Assembly: GCA_002506085.1 (NCBI GenBank)
Contig: DAWV01000008.1
Span: 81,628-145,627, forward strand
Direction of reading: 5' to 3'
DNA length: 64,000 nt
DNA from: Methanocorpusculaceae archaeon UBA425
Lineage (GTDB): Archaea > Halobacteriota > Methanomicrobia > Methanomicrobiales > Methanocorpusculaceae
This document shows, piece after piece, positions 42,901 to 51,291 of this stretch. Each line of letters starts with the position of its first letter. The stretch's first letter is position 1. The notes beneath the pieces are model-generated. The model was not told the origin of the DNA. It made no database searches and saw only the letters and a list, made by a program, of their open reading frames with translations. The translations under genes and the position numbers were made by a program.

Positions 42901-44732
42901 GGGGACGACAGCTTGTGGTGATGGGAGATTCCCGGCAGCTTCCGCCGACGACGTTCTTCGACCAGATTGCAGGCGGGCAGGATGAGGACGAGCCGGAGTC
43001 GGTCGCCGCCGTTACGGATATGGAGAGTCTTCTGCATGTCTGTAAACAGTCATATCCGACGAAGAGGCTCCGCTGGCATTACCGGTCGAGACATGAGTCT
43101 CTGATTGCTGTTTCGAATCAGGAGTTTTATGACGGAGATCTGCTGGTTTTCCCCTCGCCTTGCCATGAAACGCCGGATCTCGGGTTATCCTTTGTCCATA
43201 TGCCGGATACGGTTTACGAGCGCGGTAAGGCGGGCGTGAATAAAGGCGAGGCGAAAGGCGTAGCTGCGGCGGTAATTCAGTATTATCAGAAGTATCCTAA
43301 TAAGACGCTCGGTGTTGCGACTTTCTCGACACGCCAGCAGGAGGCTATCCGTCATGAGGTGGAGATTCTGCTCCGTGACCACCCGGATGTCGAGATGCTC
43401 ATGCATCCGGCAAACGGGGAGAACTTCTTTGTGAAGAATCTGGAAACTGTTCAGGGAGATGAACGCGATACGATGCTTATCAGTATCGGGTATGGATTCG
43501 ATGAGAATCACCGTCTTTCCCGGAACTTCGGTCCGCTGAATCAGGAAGGAGGCGAACGGAGACTGAATGTTCTGATTACCCGGGCGCGGGAACGATGCGT
43601 GGTGTTCTCGAACTTCCGCGGTGCTGATCTCCAGATTGATGCGGATTCGTCTTCGGGTCTTGCGGCTCTCGCGAAGTTCCTGACGTATGCGGAAAACCGT
43701 GCGGCTCCGATTGGTGCGCCATCCGAGGTGACGGAGGAGGGGGCATATTTCCCGGATACGATTACGATTATGCTTGAGGATAAAGGATATACGGTAACCC
43801 GGAATCTCGGGTGTGCCGGTTTCAGAATCGATCTGGCGGTTTTGGACCCGAATAATCCGGGCGTGTATATGGCAGGGATTCTCTGTGACGGACCGAATTA
43901 CTGGTCGTCAGAGGTTACACGTGACCGGGACCGGCTCAGGACGCAGGTTCTGGAAGGACTTGGCTGGAATCTGATCCGGGTATGGTCTGCGGAGTGGTTC
44001 CAGCATCCTGTTTCGGGCACGAAGATTCTTCTGGATTTCCTGGAAGAGGCGCAGAAACCGAAGGAGGAGCCGGTTGTAGTCGCGGAGAAGCCGGAGGAGA
44101 CAAGAGAGACCGCGGCTTTCCCCGCACTGCCTGAAGAGGATGAAGAGGATGAAGAGGATCCGGCGCAGGCTGACGTTCCGGTGTATGCGAAGGTGAGCTT
44201 TGAACCATATATTCCCTGCACCGAGTCCGTTCTTCAGAATTATCATCAGTTCAGTTCGGTCCCGGATTCGGTTCTTGGAACCGGAATCGTCGGGATTGTG
44301 TCTGTTGAGGGACCGATTTCGACGAACATGCTGATTGCCCGGGTTAAGGAGCTTGGGCATGTGTCCAGAATGACGCCGTCAATTAAGAAAAAGATAGGTT
44401 CGATTGCGGCGGATGAAGTTCAGGCAGACCGGCTGACTGTGGATGAGGAGGGATTTTTCTCGGTCCCGCAAAAGGAGATGCCGGCACGCGAAAGACCGGC
44501 GAAGTGGTCCTGTGATGATGTGTCTCTCGCAGAAATATCCCGTGCAGCGGAGATTATTCTCGAGAAACAGTTCGCTACGCCGAAGTCCGATCTTATCAGA
44601 CAGACGGCTCTGGTTCTCGGGTTCAAAGTTACCGCCCAGGTTAAGGACCGGGTGGAGAAAGGAATCGATGCCGCAGTTATGTCCGGGGCAATCGTTTATG
44701 AGGGTGAAAAACTCATTCGGGCTGCTGAGTAA
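39996..44732 (+). CDS. Large DUF4011/helicase/Vsr-like/DUF3320 protein (Hhe-type defence architecture)
   Basis: A 1578-residue protein. DUF4011-type N-terminus (RSRLLDLTLRNNLLNY), superfamily 1 helicase with Walker A GPPGTGKS (312-319) and Walker B IIIFDEASQ (Asp953), MGDSRQLPPTTFF, and VLITRARERCVVFSN near 1190. A Vsr/PD-(D/E)XK-like domain follows (FRIDLAVLDP, Asp1279; RDRDRLRTQVLEGLGW), then an acidic linker (about 1370-1390) and a C-terminal DUF3320-like domain. This order is the one reported as a single-gene phage-defence system (hhe), from memory. The usual IECDG nuclease motif reads ILCDG. AAGGA ribosome-binding site precedes the ATG. Confidence 0.85.
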   Translation: MEQRISELEELRSRLLDLTLRNNLLNYTLSPGRSIEIVSCNPAETYKTLVLDEKGLKFYPARKDTNTDSEAKRIWKYPTFSKNAKYADLILDTPYSDIELRKKLYTLQNKSRTVFEEQGYPVLYLALGFVQWTEAGCPSKPLKAPLLLIPVELERQKIKENYTLRWAGDDPAVSLSLVAKLAEQGVILPDMVHPETIEEVAAYFTTVQETVAAKGWTFVPEISLDLFSFKKFVMFKDLDPASWGGEYSPVDNPLIQRIFHPEVQENPIAAIPENELDTRLPSERSYNILDADSSQIAVIEEAKAGKNLVVEGPPGTGKSQTIANLIAEMLENGKTVLFVSEKMAALEVVKRRLEVAGLAPFCLELHSQKAKKTELIRELEKSSRRSSPGSVTGDALHLQIDSLRTDLSGYCQELKTPAGACGFTPYDLFGIREQYRYEFENSPGRKNYRLVKIPVENASAITPDEYKAAISALQEIAAYLPSLLRKGESLSGHPWALTRPGMILPSDQEDIRQLVLAYQNQIQDMQTIMRVISDLTDIPVPRSETEISRLIETCRYLTKEFSVTTEILNNPLWSNKTELTRLITGMQNLYDHSLRILANFTPEIFLRNPARLYSEFLVYAEKGKLGKMFSAGYKKLKSELAGYYVGGMPDDSRILADLKDARNYLTARDIWEQDRAVYISLFAPVWKDENTNPTYLRGYADWIHAILTMAQEGLITPRTIELLCSNKIAGDVLTPVFDKLGKTVITLSEAREALFTRLGINVLESDQSFAAMRKCSDVWITEIDRLSEWSKFLTYTDTCAQTTAAGVLPLLFTDKIAGEALIPAYLTGYADSLLKEVYEKRPLLARFAQIPHEQKIRTFAELDRAAISANASRIIRTLEKNIPEIVSGASRDSEMGVLTGEFNRKRGHMSIRSLMTKAGGLIQKIKPCFMMSPLSVAQYLDPRSVQFDIIIFDEASQVRPEDALGALMRGRQLVVMGDSRQLPPTTFFDQIAGGQDEDEPESVAAVTDMESLLHVCKQSYPTKRLRWHYRSRHESLIAVSNQEFYDGDLLVFPSPCHETPDLGLSFVHMPDTVYERGKAGVNKGEAKGVAAAVIQYYQKYPNKTLGVATFSTRQQEAIRHEVEILLRDHPDVEMLMHPANGENFFVKNLETVQGDERDTMLISIGYGFDENHRLSRNFGPLNQEGGERRLNVLITRARERCVVFSNFRGADLQIDADSSSGLAALAKFLTYAENRAAPIGAPSEVTEEGAYFPDTITIMLEDKGYTVTRNLGCAGFRIDLAVLDPNNPGVYMAGILCDGPNYWSSEVTRDRDRLRTQVLEGLGWNLIRVWSAEWFQHPVSGTKILLDFLEEAQKPKEEPVVVAEKPEETRETAAFPALPEEDEEDEEDPAQADVPVYAKVSFEPYIPCTESVLQNYHQFSSVPDSVLGTGIVGIVSVEGPISTNMLIARVKELGHVSRMTPSIKKKIGSIAADEVQADRLTVDEEGFFSVPQKEMPARERPAKWSCDDVSLAEISRAAEIILEKQFATPKSDLIRQTALVLGFKVTAQVKDRVEKGIDAAVMSGAIVYEGEKLIRAAE

Positions 44733-44801
44733 TATTTCCAAACTCTTTTTGTGATGGAAGGTTCAATTAAGTAGGCAGTAGTCTTTCGGGTTTTTATAAA
44801 T

Positions 44802-45488
44802 ATGTTTGAGTCGATTTCCGCAGTAACGAATTCAGCAGGGTATCTCTTGGAAGGAGTGGGTGTCACCCTTCTTTTAGTGGGTCTTTCGCTACTCATCGGG
44901 TTCGTCTGCGGTATTATTCTGACTCTCGGTCAGGTATATGGTCCTCGGTTTGCCCGGTGGTTCGTCGGCATATATGTCTGGTTCTTCCGGGGGCTCCCGA
45001 ATATCGTTTTATTGTTTTTGTTTTACTTTGCCCTGTTTCCCTTCATGGGACTCGATTTGCCGGCTTTCGGGGTGGCAGTTGTGGTGCTGGGGCTCCGCAG
45101 TGCGGCGTATCAGTCACAGATTTTCCGCGGCGCTATTCAGTCCCTGTCTGAAGGACAAATGCTTGCGGCACGTTCCCTTGGTATGACAAAGTGGCAGGCA
45201 ATTAGGTCGATTATTCTCCCGCAGTCGCTTCGTCTTTCCCTTCCGGGATGGGCGAACGAGTATCCGGTTCTGTTAACCGATTCGTCAGTTGCGTATGTGA
45301 TTGGGGTGGCAGAACTTCTGACCAGGACGAGTCAGGTGATTTCCCGGACTGGGGAACCGATGATTCTCTATCTTACCTGTGCAATAGTCTTTATTCTGTT
45401 AAATTACGGGGGCATGATGATAATCCAGTATGTGGAAAAGAAAGTCCGGATTCCGGGATTCGGCAACAACGAGGCTGAGTGCTTATGA
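44802..45488 (+). CDS. Polar amino-acid ABC transporter permease, first
   Basis: A 228-residue inner-membrane permease of the His/Glu/Gln/Arg type with about five helices and the EAA-like loop SLSEGQMLAARSLGMTKWQAIRSIILPQSLR (about 112-142) that contacts the ATPase. It overlaps the ATPase gene start (ATGA). The second permease (46230) is about as long and carries a matching loop, so the two likely form a heterodimer. No periplasmic-type binding protein gene follows in this cluster. Confidence 0.9.
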   Translation: MFESISAVTNSAGYLLEGVGVTLLLVGLSLLIGFVCGIILTLGQVYGPRFARWFVGIYVWFFRGLPNIVLLFLFYFALFPFMGLDLPAFGVAVVVLGLRSAAYQSQIFRGAIQSLSEGQMLAARSLGMTKWQAIRSIILPQSLRLSLPGWANEYPVLLTDSSVAYVIGVAELLTRTSQVISRTGEPMILYLTCAIVFILLNYGGMMIIQYVEKKVRIPGFGNNEAECL

Positions 45489-46228
45489 GTGATGTTCCAA
45501 TTCTGAAAGTAGAGAATCTTTGTAAATCGTATGGGGATCTCGAGGTCCTGAAATCCGTTTCATTCGAGATATACAAAGGAGAGAAGAAAGTCTTTGTCGG
45601 ACCTTCCGGGACGGGGAAGTCTACACTTCTCCGGTGTATCAATCAGCTCACTATTCCTGACAGCGGATTTGTGTATCTGAACGGCGAGGAGATTGTTCAC
45701 TCCGGGAAGAAGATTAACGGGTATCGTCAGAAGATGGGTATGGTTTTCCAGAATTTCAATCTCTTTGATCATCTGACCGCTGTCAGAAATGTGGAACTTG
45801 CCCTTCTGAAAGTGAAAAAGCTGGATAAGGCAGCCGCACACGAGAAGGCGATGTATGAACTTGAGCAGGTTGGTATGGCAGATCGTGCCGATTTCTATCC
45901 GGCGCAGTTATCAGGAGGACAAGCCCAGCGTGTTTCGATTGCCCGGGCTCTTGCGATGGATCCGGAGGTCATGCTTTTTGATGAGCCGACGTCTGCTCTT
46001 GACCCTGAACTGAAGCGTGAGGTGATGGAGGTCATGCGAAAGCTGGCGGACAGGGGGATGACCTGTATTGTTGTAACGCATGAGATGAAGTTTGCAACGT
46101 CGTTTGCGACGGAGATTTACCTGATGGAGAAGGGGGAGATTGTCGAACATGGTCCGCCGTCAGATATCCCGACGAGTCCCGGTTTTGTGAAGACCAGGGC
46201 GTTCATGGGTAGTTATGTAGAAGAGTAA
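45485..46228 (+). CDS. Polar amino-acid ABC transporter ATP-binding protein
   Basis: From ATG 45485 (overlapping the permease stop) a 247-residue ATPase. Walker A GPSGTGKST (about 39-47), Q-loop MVFQNFNLF, signature LSGGQAQRVSIARAL (about 139-153) and Walker B VMLFDEPTSALDPE. Typical of the GlnQ/HisP group. An in-frame GTG at 45479 is an alternative start. It energises the two flanking permeases. Confidence 0.93.
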   Translation: MSDVPILKVENLCKSYGDLEVLKSVSFEIYKGEKKVFVGPSGTGKSTLLRCINQLTIPDSGFVYLNGEEIVHSGKKINGYRQKMGMVFQNFNLFDHLTAVRNVELALLKVKKLDKAAAHEKAMYELEQVGMADRADFYPAQLSGGQAQRVSIARALAMDPEVMLFDEPTSALDPELKREVMEVMRKLADRGMTCIVVTHEMKFATSFATEIYLMEKGEIVEHGPPSDIPTSPGFVKTRAFMGSYVEE

Positions 46229-46229
46229 T

Positions 46230-46997
46230 ATGACGGATAGTATCAATGCGACCGGAGCAGATGGCGGGCTTGGCGGATTTTTCCAGAATCTGACAGATTC
46301 CATTATCAGCCAGATTCCATTCTGGCAGGATGTTCTCCTCCCGGCACTCTGGGACGGGTTATGGGTGACGATGCAGCTTGTTGTGATGACGGCACCGTTG
46401 GGGTTCCTGCTCGGTCTTCTGATCGCCGTGTCCAGAGTATATGGTTCGGCTCCAGTGAAATGGCTGGCGCAGCTGTATGTTATTTTCTTCAGAGGGTGCC
46501 CGCTTCTCGTTCTGTTGTTTATTCTTTACTTTGGTCTGCCGTCAGTGGGGATAGTGCTCGGGTCGTTTATGTCGGCTCTTGTCGGATTTATTCTGTGTAA
46601 TTCGGCATATAATTCAGAGTATCTCCGCGGGGCTCTTCAGTCCATTAAGCGCGGGCAGCTGCTTGCGGCACGGTCTCTTGGTATGACGAAGATGCAGGGT
46701 GTTATGTATGTGGTGGTTCCGCAGGCACTCCGCCGGGCTCTTCCGGGTGTTTCAAACGAGTTCATTTATCTGATTAAATACTCGTCTCTCGCCTATGTGG
46801 TGGCGGTGATTGAGCTTACCGGAGCGGCTAAAATTATTGCAAGCAAGTATTTCATGTACTTTGAAGCCTTTGCGGCGGTGGGTATTTTTTATCTGGTTAT
46901 TGTGACGATAGCAACGATAGGTATTCACCGGCTTGAGATGAAGTATGCAATTCCGGGGGTTTCGGGGGCTGTCGGGAAGGTGTCGAAAGGGCATTGA
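46230..46997 (+). CDS. Polar amino-acid ABC transporter permease, second
   Basis: A 255-residue permease with an extra N-terminal soluble stretch (about 1-40) before the helices. EAA-type loop SIKRGQLLAARSLGMTKMQGVMYVVVPQALRRALPG (about 131-166). Starts one base after the ATPase stop. Partner of the permease at 44802. Confidence 0.9.
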   Translation: MTDSINATGADGGLGGFFQNLTDSIISQIPFWQDVLLPALWDGLWVTMQLVVMTAPLGFLLGLLIAVSRVYGSAPVKWLAQLYVIFFRGCPLLVLLFILYFGLPSVGIVLGSFMSALVGFILCNSAYNSEYLRGALQSIKRGQLLAARSLGMTKMQGVMYVVVPQALRRALPGVSNEFIYLIKYSSLAYVVAVIELTGAAKIIASKYFMYFEAFAAVGIFYLVIVTIATIGIHRLEMKYAIPGVSGAVGKVSKGH

Positions 46998-47031
46998 ATT
47001 CATTAAATAGATTTACCGCTAATTATTCTGT

Positions 47032-47283
47032 ATGGCATTATCAGTTGATGTTATAGATAAAATTGCGGCTCTGATTACCGCAGCTTTTGGTCTGGTTGCA
47101 GCTCTTGCATGGAATGCGGCTATCCAGACTATTTTTACGGAGATTTTTGGAGCACAGAGCAGTATTCCGGCGATGCTGGGGTATGCGGTTTTTGTTACGA
47201 TTCTGGCAGTGGTGTTTACCATCTGGATTGGTGCTGTTGCGAACAAGACGAAGGATAAGGTTGCTCCGGCAAAGAAAGAGTAA
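47032..47283 (+). CDS. DUF5654-family small membrane protein
   Basis: An 83-residue protein with two membrane helices (about 8-28 and 47-70), a conserved-looking LVAALAWNAAIQTIF segment and a basic tail (KTKDKVAPAKKE). It matches the DUF5654 pattern common in methanogens; function unknown. Its gene follows the ABC transporter by 34 bases and precedes the nitrilase-family gene by 44. Confidence 0.7.
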   Translation: MALSVDVIDKIAALITAAFGLVAALAWNAAIQTIFTEIFGAQSSIPAMLGYAVFVTILAVVFTIWIGAVANKTKDKVAPAKKE

Positions 47284-47327
47284 TTTCATCCAATTCTTTT
47301 TTTTATCCGGGGCTCCTTATACTTAGT

Positions 47328-48086
47328 ATGCGAGTTTGTTGTGCCCAGGTTACTCAGGTATGGGATGATGTTGATGCGGCTTTTGCCAAAGCTGATGCTT
47401 TTCTTGCTGAGATGTCGGGGGATGCGGATCTGGTGATGTTTTCCGAGCAGTTTGCGACAGGGTGGCGGCCTGTCTGTTCAAAGGCTGCCGGGGAGGCGGT
47501 GCGGGATCGCTGGCTTGCTCTTGCGGCAAAGCATAAGGTCGCGGTTGTCGGTTCGTATCAGAAATCAATGGAGGGCGGTCTGCCGCAGAATACGATGCTT
47601 GTGTGCGGACCGTCGGGGGAGGTCATTGCCGAGTATTCGAAGATTCATATGTTTACGCCGGGTAAGGAGGAGCGGTGTTTTTCTGCGGGGAATGGGCCGG
47701 TGACGTTTGCATACGGTGGTGTGAAGTTCGGGTGTGCGATCTGTTTTGATTTGCGGTTTCCTGAGTTGTTCCGGGAATATCTGAGGATGGGGTGCGAGTG
47801 TGTTCTGGTTCAGGCTGCCTGGCCGGCGGCACGGGTTTCAGACTGGGAGCTTCTGCTTCGGGCCCGGGCGTTGGAGAATCGCGGGTTTGTTGCGGGCGCG
47901 GCATGTATGGGGTTTGATTCTCTGTCGGGTACGGATTACTGCGGGCGGAGTATGGTGTGTGATTATGAGGGGCGGATTGTATCGGACGGGGGCGTGTTTG
48001 AGGGGGGATGCGTAGGGGAGGTGGATGTGGAGGGGGTGCGGGAGATGAGGAGGGTGTGGGGGTTATATTCCCCTGATTGTTTATAA
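47328..48086 (+). CDS. Carbon-nitrogen hydrolase (nitrilase superfamily)
   Basis: A 252-residue protein with the nitrilase triad: Glu40 (VMFSEQFATGW), Lys105 (YSKIHMFTPG) and Cys139 (CAICFDLRFPELFR). It hydrolyses an amide such as an omega-amide or deaminated glutamine product; exact substrate unclear. It lies downstream of an amino-acid transporter, which would fit amide metabolism. Codon use in the 3' half is unusually G-rich (runs of GGGG). Confidence 0.85.
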   Translation: MRVCCAQVTQVWDDVDAAFAKADAFLAEMSGDADLVMFSEQFATGWRPVCSKAAGEAVRDRWLALAAKHKVAVVGSYQKSMEGGLPQNTMLVCGPSGEVIAEYSKIHMFTPGKEERCFSAGNGPVTFAYGGVKFGCAICFDLRFPELFREYLRMGCECVLVQAAWPAARVSDWELLLRARALENRGFVAGAACMGFDSLSGTDYCGRSMVCDYEGRIVSDGGVFEGGCVGEVDVEGVREMRRVWGLYSPDCL

Positions 48087-48111
48087 TGTGGGAAAATAGT
48101 ATTTCCATTCA

Positions 48112-49464
48112 TTATTTTCTCTGAAAATCATCGTCACATCTGACAATATCCTCTTCCGTTAGAATATCTCCATTTTGGACTTCGATAACTTCAAGTGGAA
48201 CATCTTCGGGATTTGCAAGCCGGTGGATAGTACCTGCAGGGACGAAAGTACTCTCTCCTGTTTTAACTTGAAAGATTTTTTCGCCATTCGTGACTTCCGC
48301 AAGTCCGCCTACTACGACCCAATGTTCACTCCGGTGATTATGGTATTGAAGAGAGATTCGTTTGTGCGGTGCGACAACTAATTTTTTAATAAGAAATGTT
48401 TCACTCCGCAGCAGAGTTGTGTATGTCCCCCATGGGCGGTGAACTGTTGTGTGGGTTATAACTCTCTCATCGTTTTTCTGGCGAAGCAGTTCAGTAATCT
48501 CCCCGATATTCTGCGTCTGATTTTTTGGACAAATCATTAGAACATCTGCTGTGTCAATAATTGCCATATCGGAAATGCCGATTGTGGAAATCAGTTTGTC
48601 TGATACAATGATATTGTTTTTTCCATCCGGTGTGACGTATTCGCCGTTAACCACATTTCCTTCGTTGTCTTTATCACTTACTGAATAAAGGGCTTCAAAA
48701 CTCCCGAGGTCGTTCCACTCGGTCGATAATGGAACGACTGCGACGTTGGGAGTTTTCTCCAGCAGACCATAATCTATTGATATTTTTGGTGTCTGTTCAT
48801 ATGCCTTCAAGACATCGTGACTGAATGCAGAGAAGACCTCCGGAGCATATTTCCTGCACTCTTCGAGAAATAAATCTGCTGAAAAACAAAAAATACCTGC
48901 ATTCCAGAGGTATCCCTCTTTCAGATATTTTTCTGCAGTATGTTTGTCGGGTTTTTCCACAAAGGCTGATACCTTGTAACCTCCTTTGAGGTCGTCTCCT
49001 GGCATGATATATCCGTACCCTGTGTGAGGGGTGGTAGGAACAATGCCAAATGTGACAATATATTTCTCCGTAAGTTTTTCTGCGGCATTGATTGCCTTTG
49101 TGTAGGCTTCTGTTTCGTCAAGGAGTTGATCAGATGAGAGAACAAGAATCACAGCTTCTTTATTCCTCTCGTAAATTTTCAGAGAAGCGTAGGTAATGGC
49201 TGGAAGCGTATTTTTTCCGCATGGTTCTTCAAGAACATTGCAGGGGATATTGATTTGATTGAGCTGATCTTCAACAAGGAATTTGTGGGTTTCGTTTGTA
49301 ACTACGAATATTTCGTCCGGTTTTGAAAATCTTGCGGCACGCAAAACTGCCTTTTGAAAGAGTGAAATTTCTCCGAAGAGAGGTATGAACTGCTTTGGAT
49401 AACTGCTCCGACTTAGTGGAAAAAGGCGTGTGCCAAATCCGCCGGCAAGAATTATTGTGTACAT
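48112..49464 (-). CDS. manC: Mannose-1-phosphate guanylyltransferase / mannose-6-phosphate isomerase
   Basis: A 450-residue bifunctional type II enzyme. The N-terminal nucleotidyltransferase has LAGGFGTRLFPLSRSSYPKQF (about 6-26) and FVEKPDKHTAEKYL; the C-terminal cupin isomerase has RPWGTYTTLL, LVVAPHKRISLQYHNHRSEHWVVV and the VPAGTIHRLANP metal region. It makes GDP-mannose for the fucose branch. Divergent from gmd; originally probably separated from it by only about 120 bases (see direct repeat). Confidence 0.93.
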   Translation of the reverse strand: MYTIILAGGFGTRLFPLSRSSYPKQFIPLFGEISLFQKAVLRAARFSKPDEIFVVTNETHKFLVEDQLNQINIPCNVLEEPCGKNTLPAITYASLKIYERNKEAVILVLSSDQLLDETEAYTKAINAAEKLTEKYIVTFGIVPTTPHTGYGYIMPGDDLKGGYKVSAFVEKPDKHTAEKYLKEGYLWNAGIFCFSADLFLEECRKYAPEVFSAFSHDVLKAYEQTPKISIDYGLLEKTPNVAVVPLSTEWNDLGSFEALYSVSDKDNEGNVVNGEYVTPDGKNNIIVSDKLISTIGISDMAIIDTADVLMICPKNQTQNIGEITELLRQKNDERVITHTTVHRPWGTYTTLLRSETFLIKKLVVAPHKRISLQYHNHRSEHWVVVGGLAEVTNGEKIFQVKTGESTFVPAGTIHRLANPEDVPLEVIEVQNGDILTEEDIVRCDDDFQRK

Positions 49465-49524
49465 GAGATATTTCCTGTATGTATAATATGACTGATTACA
49501 ATCTAAAGAGTTGTGTTTTTGGTA

Positions 49525-49560
49525 ATCAATGAAAGAGAATAAGTTGTAAATAGATCTCCT
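49525..49560 (+). repeat. Direct repeat, left copy
   Basis: AGAGAATAA, then TTGTAAATAGAT, continuing into CTCCTA, matches 51562-51600 with one substitution in the central 22 bases. The two copies bracket the second gmd and decayed sequence. Confidence 0.6.
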
Positions 49561-49587
49561 AATCCCCCGCCAATTTTAACTCAGGTT

Positions 49588-50000
49588 CCCACCTCAAGTC
49601 CAAACTCCTCACAAATCCTCTTCTGATCCGCTGTCAATTCTGAATACAGAACCTTCCTCCTCCCCGATAGCATAATCCTCATCAGAATCTTCATCTCCTT
49701 AATAATCGACTGCATCGTATAATTCTAATACAAATCCGTCTCTCATCACCTTCTGAATATACGATGCCAAAATCAGATTTAAGAACGGTAAAAACATCCT
49801 CCCTCTTTCATTAACTCCTCAACAGAATCCTTCAGATTATTGAAAATAATCCCAGAATAACCCGAATTCTTATCCTGAAATTCCTGAATGGCTTCCTCAG
49901 CAAAAACCTCGCGGTGATTATATGTGTGAATACTGCTTCTCACCTCATCAATAACTTCCGTCGTAAAGGAAAGACTTTTTTTCAGTGCTGATACCAATCC
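49588..50000 (-). pseudogene. Decayed coding region, family not identified
   Basis: The minus strand contains broken but protein-like frames. One spans 49997-49779 (AEEAIQEFQDKNSGYSGIIF). Shifted-frame pieces follow: FLPFLNLILASYIQKVMRDG near 49790-49730, and MKILMRIMLSGRRKVLYSEL with DQKRICEEFGLEVGT ending about 49588. Together they look like one or more decayed genes, possibly from an insertion sequence, but no catalytic motif remains. Confidence 0.4.
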
Positions 50001-50162
50001 ATTTTTTCATCTCATGCATGATCAAAGAGTCTGGTACATCCGGTGGATTTTGCAATGGCGGTTTGTTGGGTGAGGGGGTTCTTGGTTAAGAAAAGCGGGG
50101 GATTATATCTCCGATGATACTAGGGTCCAACTTTCCTTTCTGCATGTGTACTATTTGCGGTG

Positions 50163-50190
50163 TATTTCCTTATATATATATAAGGAAATA
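50163..50190. repeat. Perfect 28-base palindrome
   Basis: TATTTCCTTATATA and its exact reverse complement. AT-rich and located 67 bases past the stop of the minus-strand gmd paralogue. Could be a bidirectional terminator or a protein site. The rest of 50000-50256 shows nothing recognisable. Confidence 0.7.
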
Positions 50191-50256
50191 TCAAAATTTA
50201 TTGGAATTCATGACATTTCTTTTTTACAATTTATAATTGTGATGAGTGGTTAGTTC

Positions 50257-51291
50257 TTAATCCAATAACCACCATTTATCTGGGAAGTGCTTTATTAATA
50301 ACTCATCCCCATCTCCAATAGATTCCAATCCTGCTTTACGCATATCTGCATCAACCATTATTTTTATAAGATCATAAAAGGTAATTTTTGGTTTCCATCC
50401 CAATAAATGGGTTGCCTTTCTTGTGTCAGCAATCACATCATTCACTTCGGAAGGGCGAAATAGATTTTTATTACATGAGATATAATTTTCCCAATTTAAA
50501 TCAACATATTCAAATGCAGTTTCCACAAACTCCTGGATAGAATGACTTTCTCCAGTACCAATGACAAAATCTTCTGGTTTGTCCAACTGAAGCATTGCCC
50601 ACATTATCTGAATATATTCTGGAGAATATCCCCAGTCACGTTTTACATCTAGGTTTCCCAAAGTGATTTCTTGTTGTTTCCCCGCAGTAATTGATGCAAC
50701 TCCTTGTGTTATTTTACGGGTAACAAAATCAGATCCTCTGCGCGGTGATTCATGGTTAAAGAGAATGCCATTGCAGGCAAACATATTGTAACTTTCTCTA
50801 TAATTCTGTGTGAGATAGTGTGCATATACTTTTGCACATGCATATGGGCTTGTTGGGTGAAGTGGCGTTAATTCATTTTGAGGTGGAGGTGTAATTCCAA
50901 ACATTTCACTGCTGGAAGCTTGGTAATATTTAATATTTTTCCCGCTCGTATGAATTGCTTCCAATAATCTTGCTGTACCTAGACCAGTTATATTTCCTGT
51001 GTATGTAGGGCAGGTAAAACTGGATCCAACATGACTTTGTGCTGCCAGATTGTAGACTTCATCCGGCATTATTTCTGTGATGAGGGTTTTAATTAGCTTA
51101 TCATCAGATAAATCACCCTGATGGAGATATGCATCTGGTCTTTTTTTTATATTTGTATGCTTTATATCTGTCGAAGTCGATTTTCTGTTTAATCCATGAA
51201 CAATGTATCCTTTGCTTAACAAGAATTCAGCAAGGTATGATCCATCCTGCCCTTTGATACCAGTAATCAATGCTGTTTTTCTAATGGTCAT
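50257..51291 (-). CDS. gmd: GDP-mannose 4,6-dehydratase paralogue 2
   Basis: From ATG 51291 a 344-residue short-chain dehydrogenase. Glycine motif ITGIKGQDGSYLAEF (about 9-23), catalytic YACAKVYAHY (Tyr-x3-Lys) near 147-157 and NHESPRRGSDFVTRKI near 181-196. It is clearly homologous to the plus-strand gmd but well diverged and much more AT-rich. It lies in the segment bracketed by the direct repeat, suggesting separate acquisition. It could act on GDP-mannose or have a shifted role. Confidence 0.85.
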   Translation of the reverse strand: MTIRKTALITGIKGQDGSYLAEFLLSKGYIVHGLNRKSTSTDIKHTNIKKRPDAYLHQGDLSDDKLIKTLITEIMPDEVYNLAAQSHVGSSFTCPTYTGNITGLGTARLLEAIHTSGKNIKYYQASSSEMFGITPPPQNELTPLHPTSPYACAKVYAHYLTQNYRESYNMFACNGILFNHESPRRGSDFVTRKITQGVASITAGKQQEITLGNLDVKRDWGYSPEYIQIMWAMLQLDKPEDFVIGTGESHSIQEFVETAFEYVDLNWENYISCNKNLFRPSEVNDVIADTRKATHLLGWKPKITFYDLIKIMVDADMRKAGLESIGDGDELLIKHFPDKWWLLD

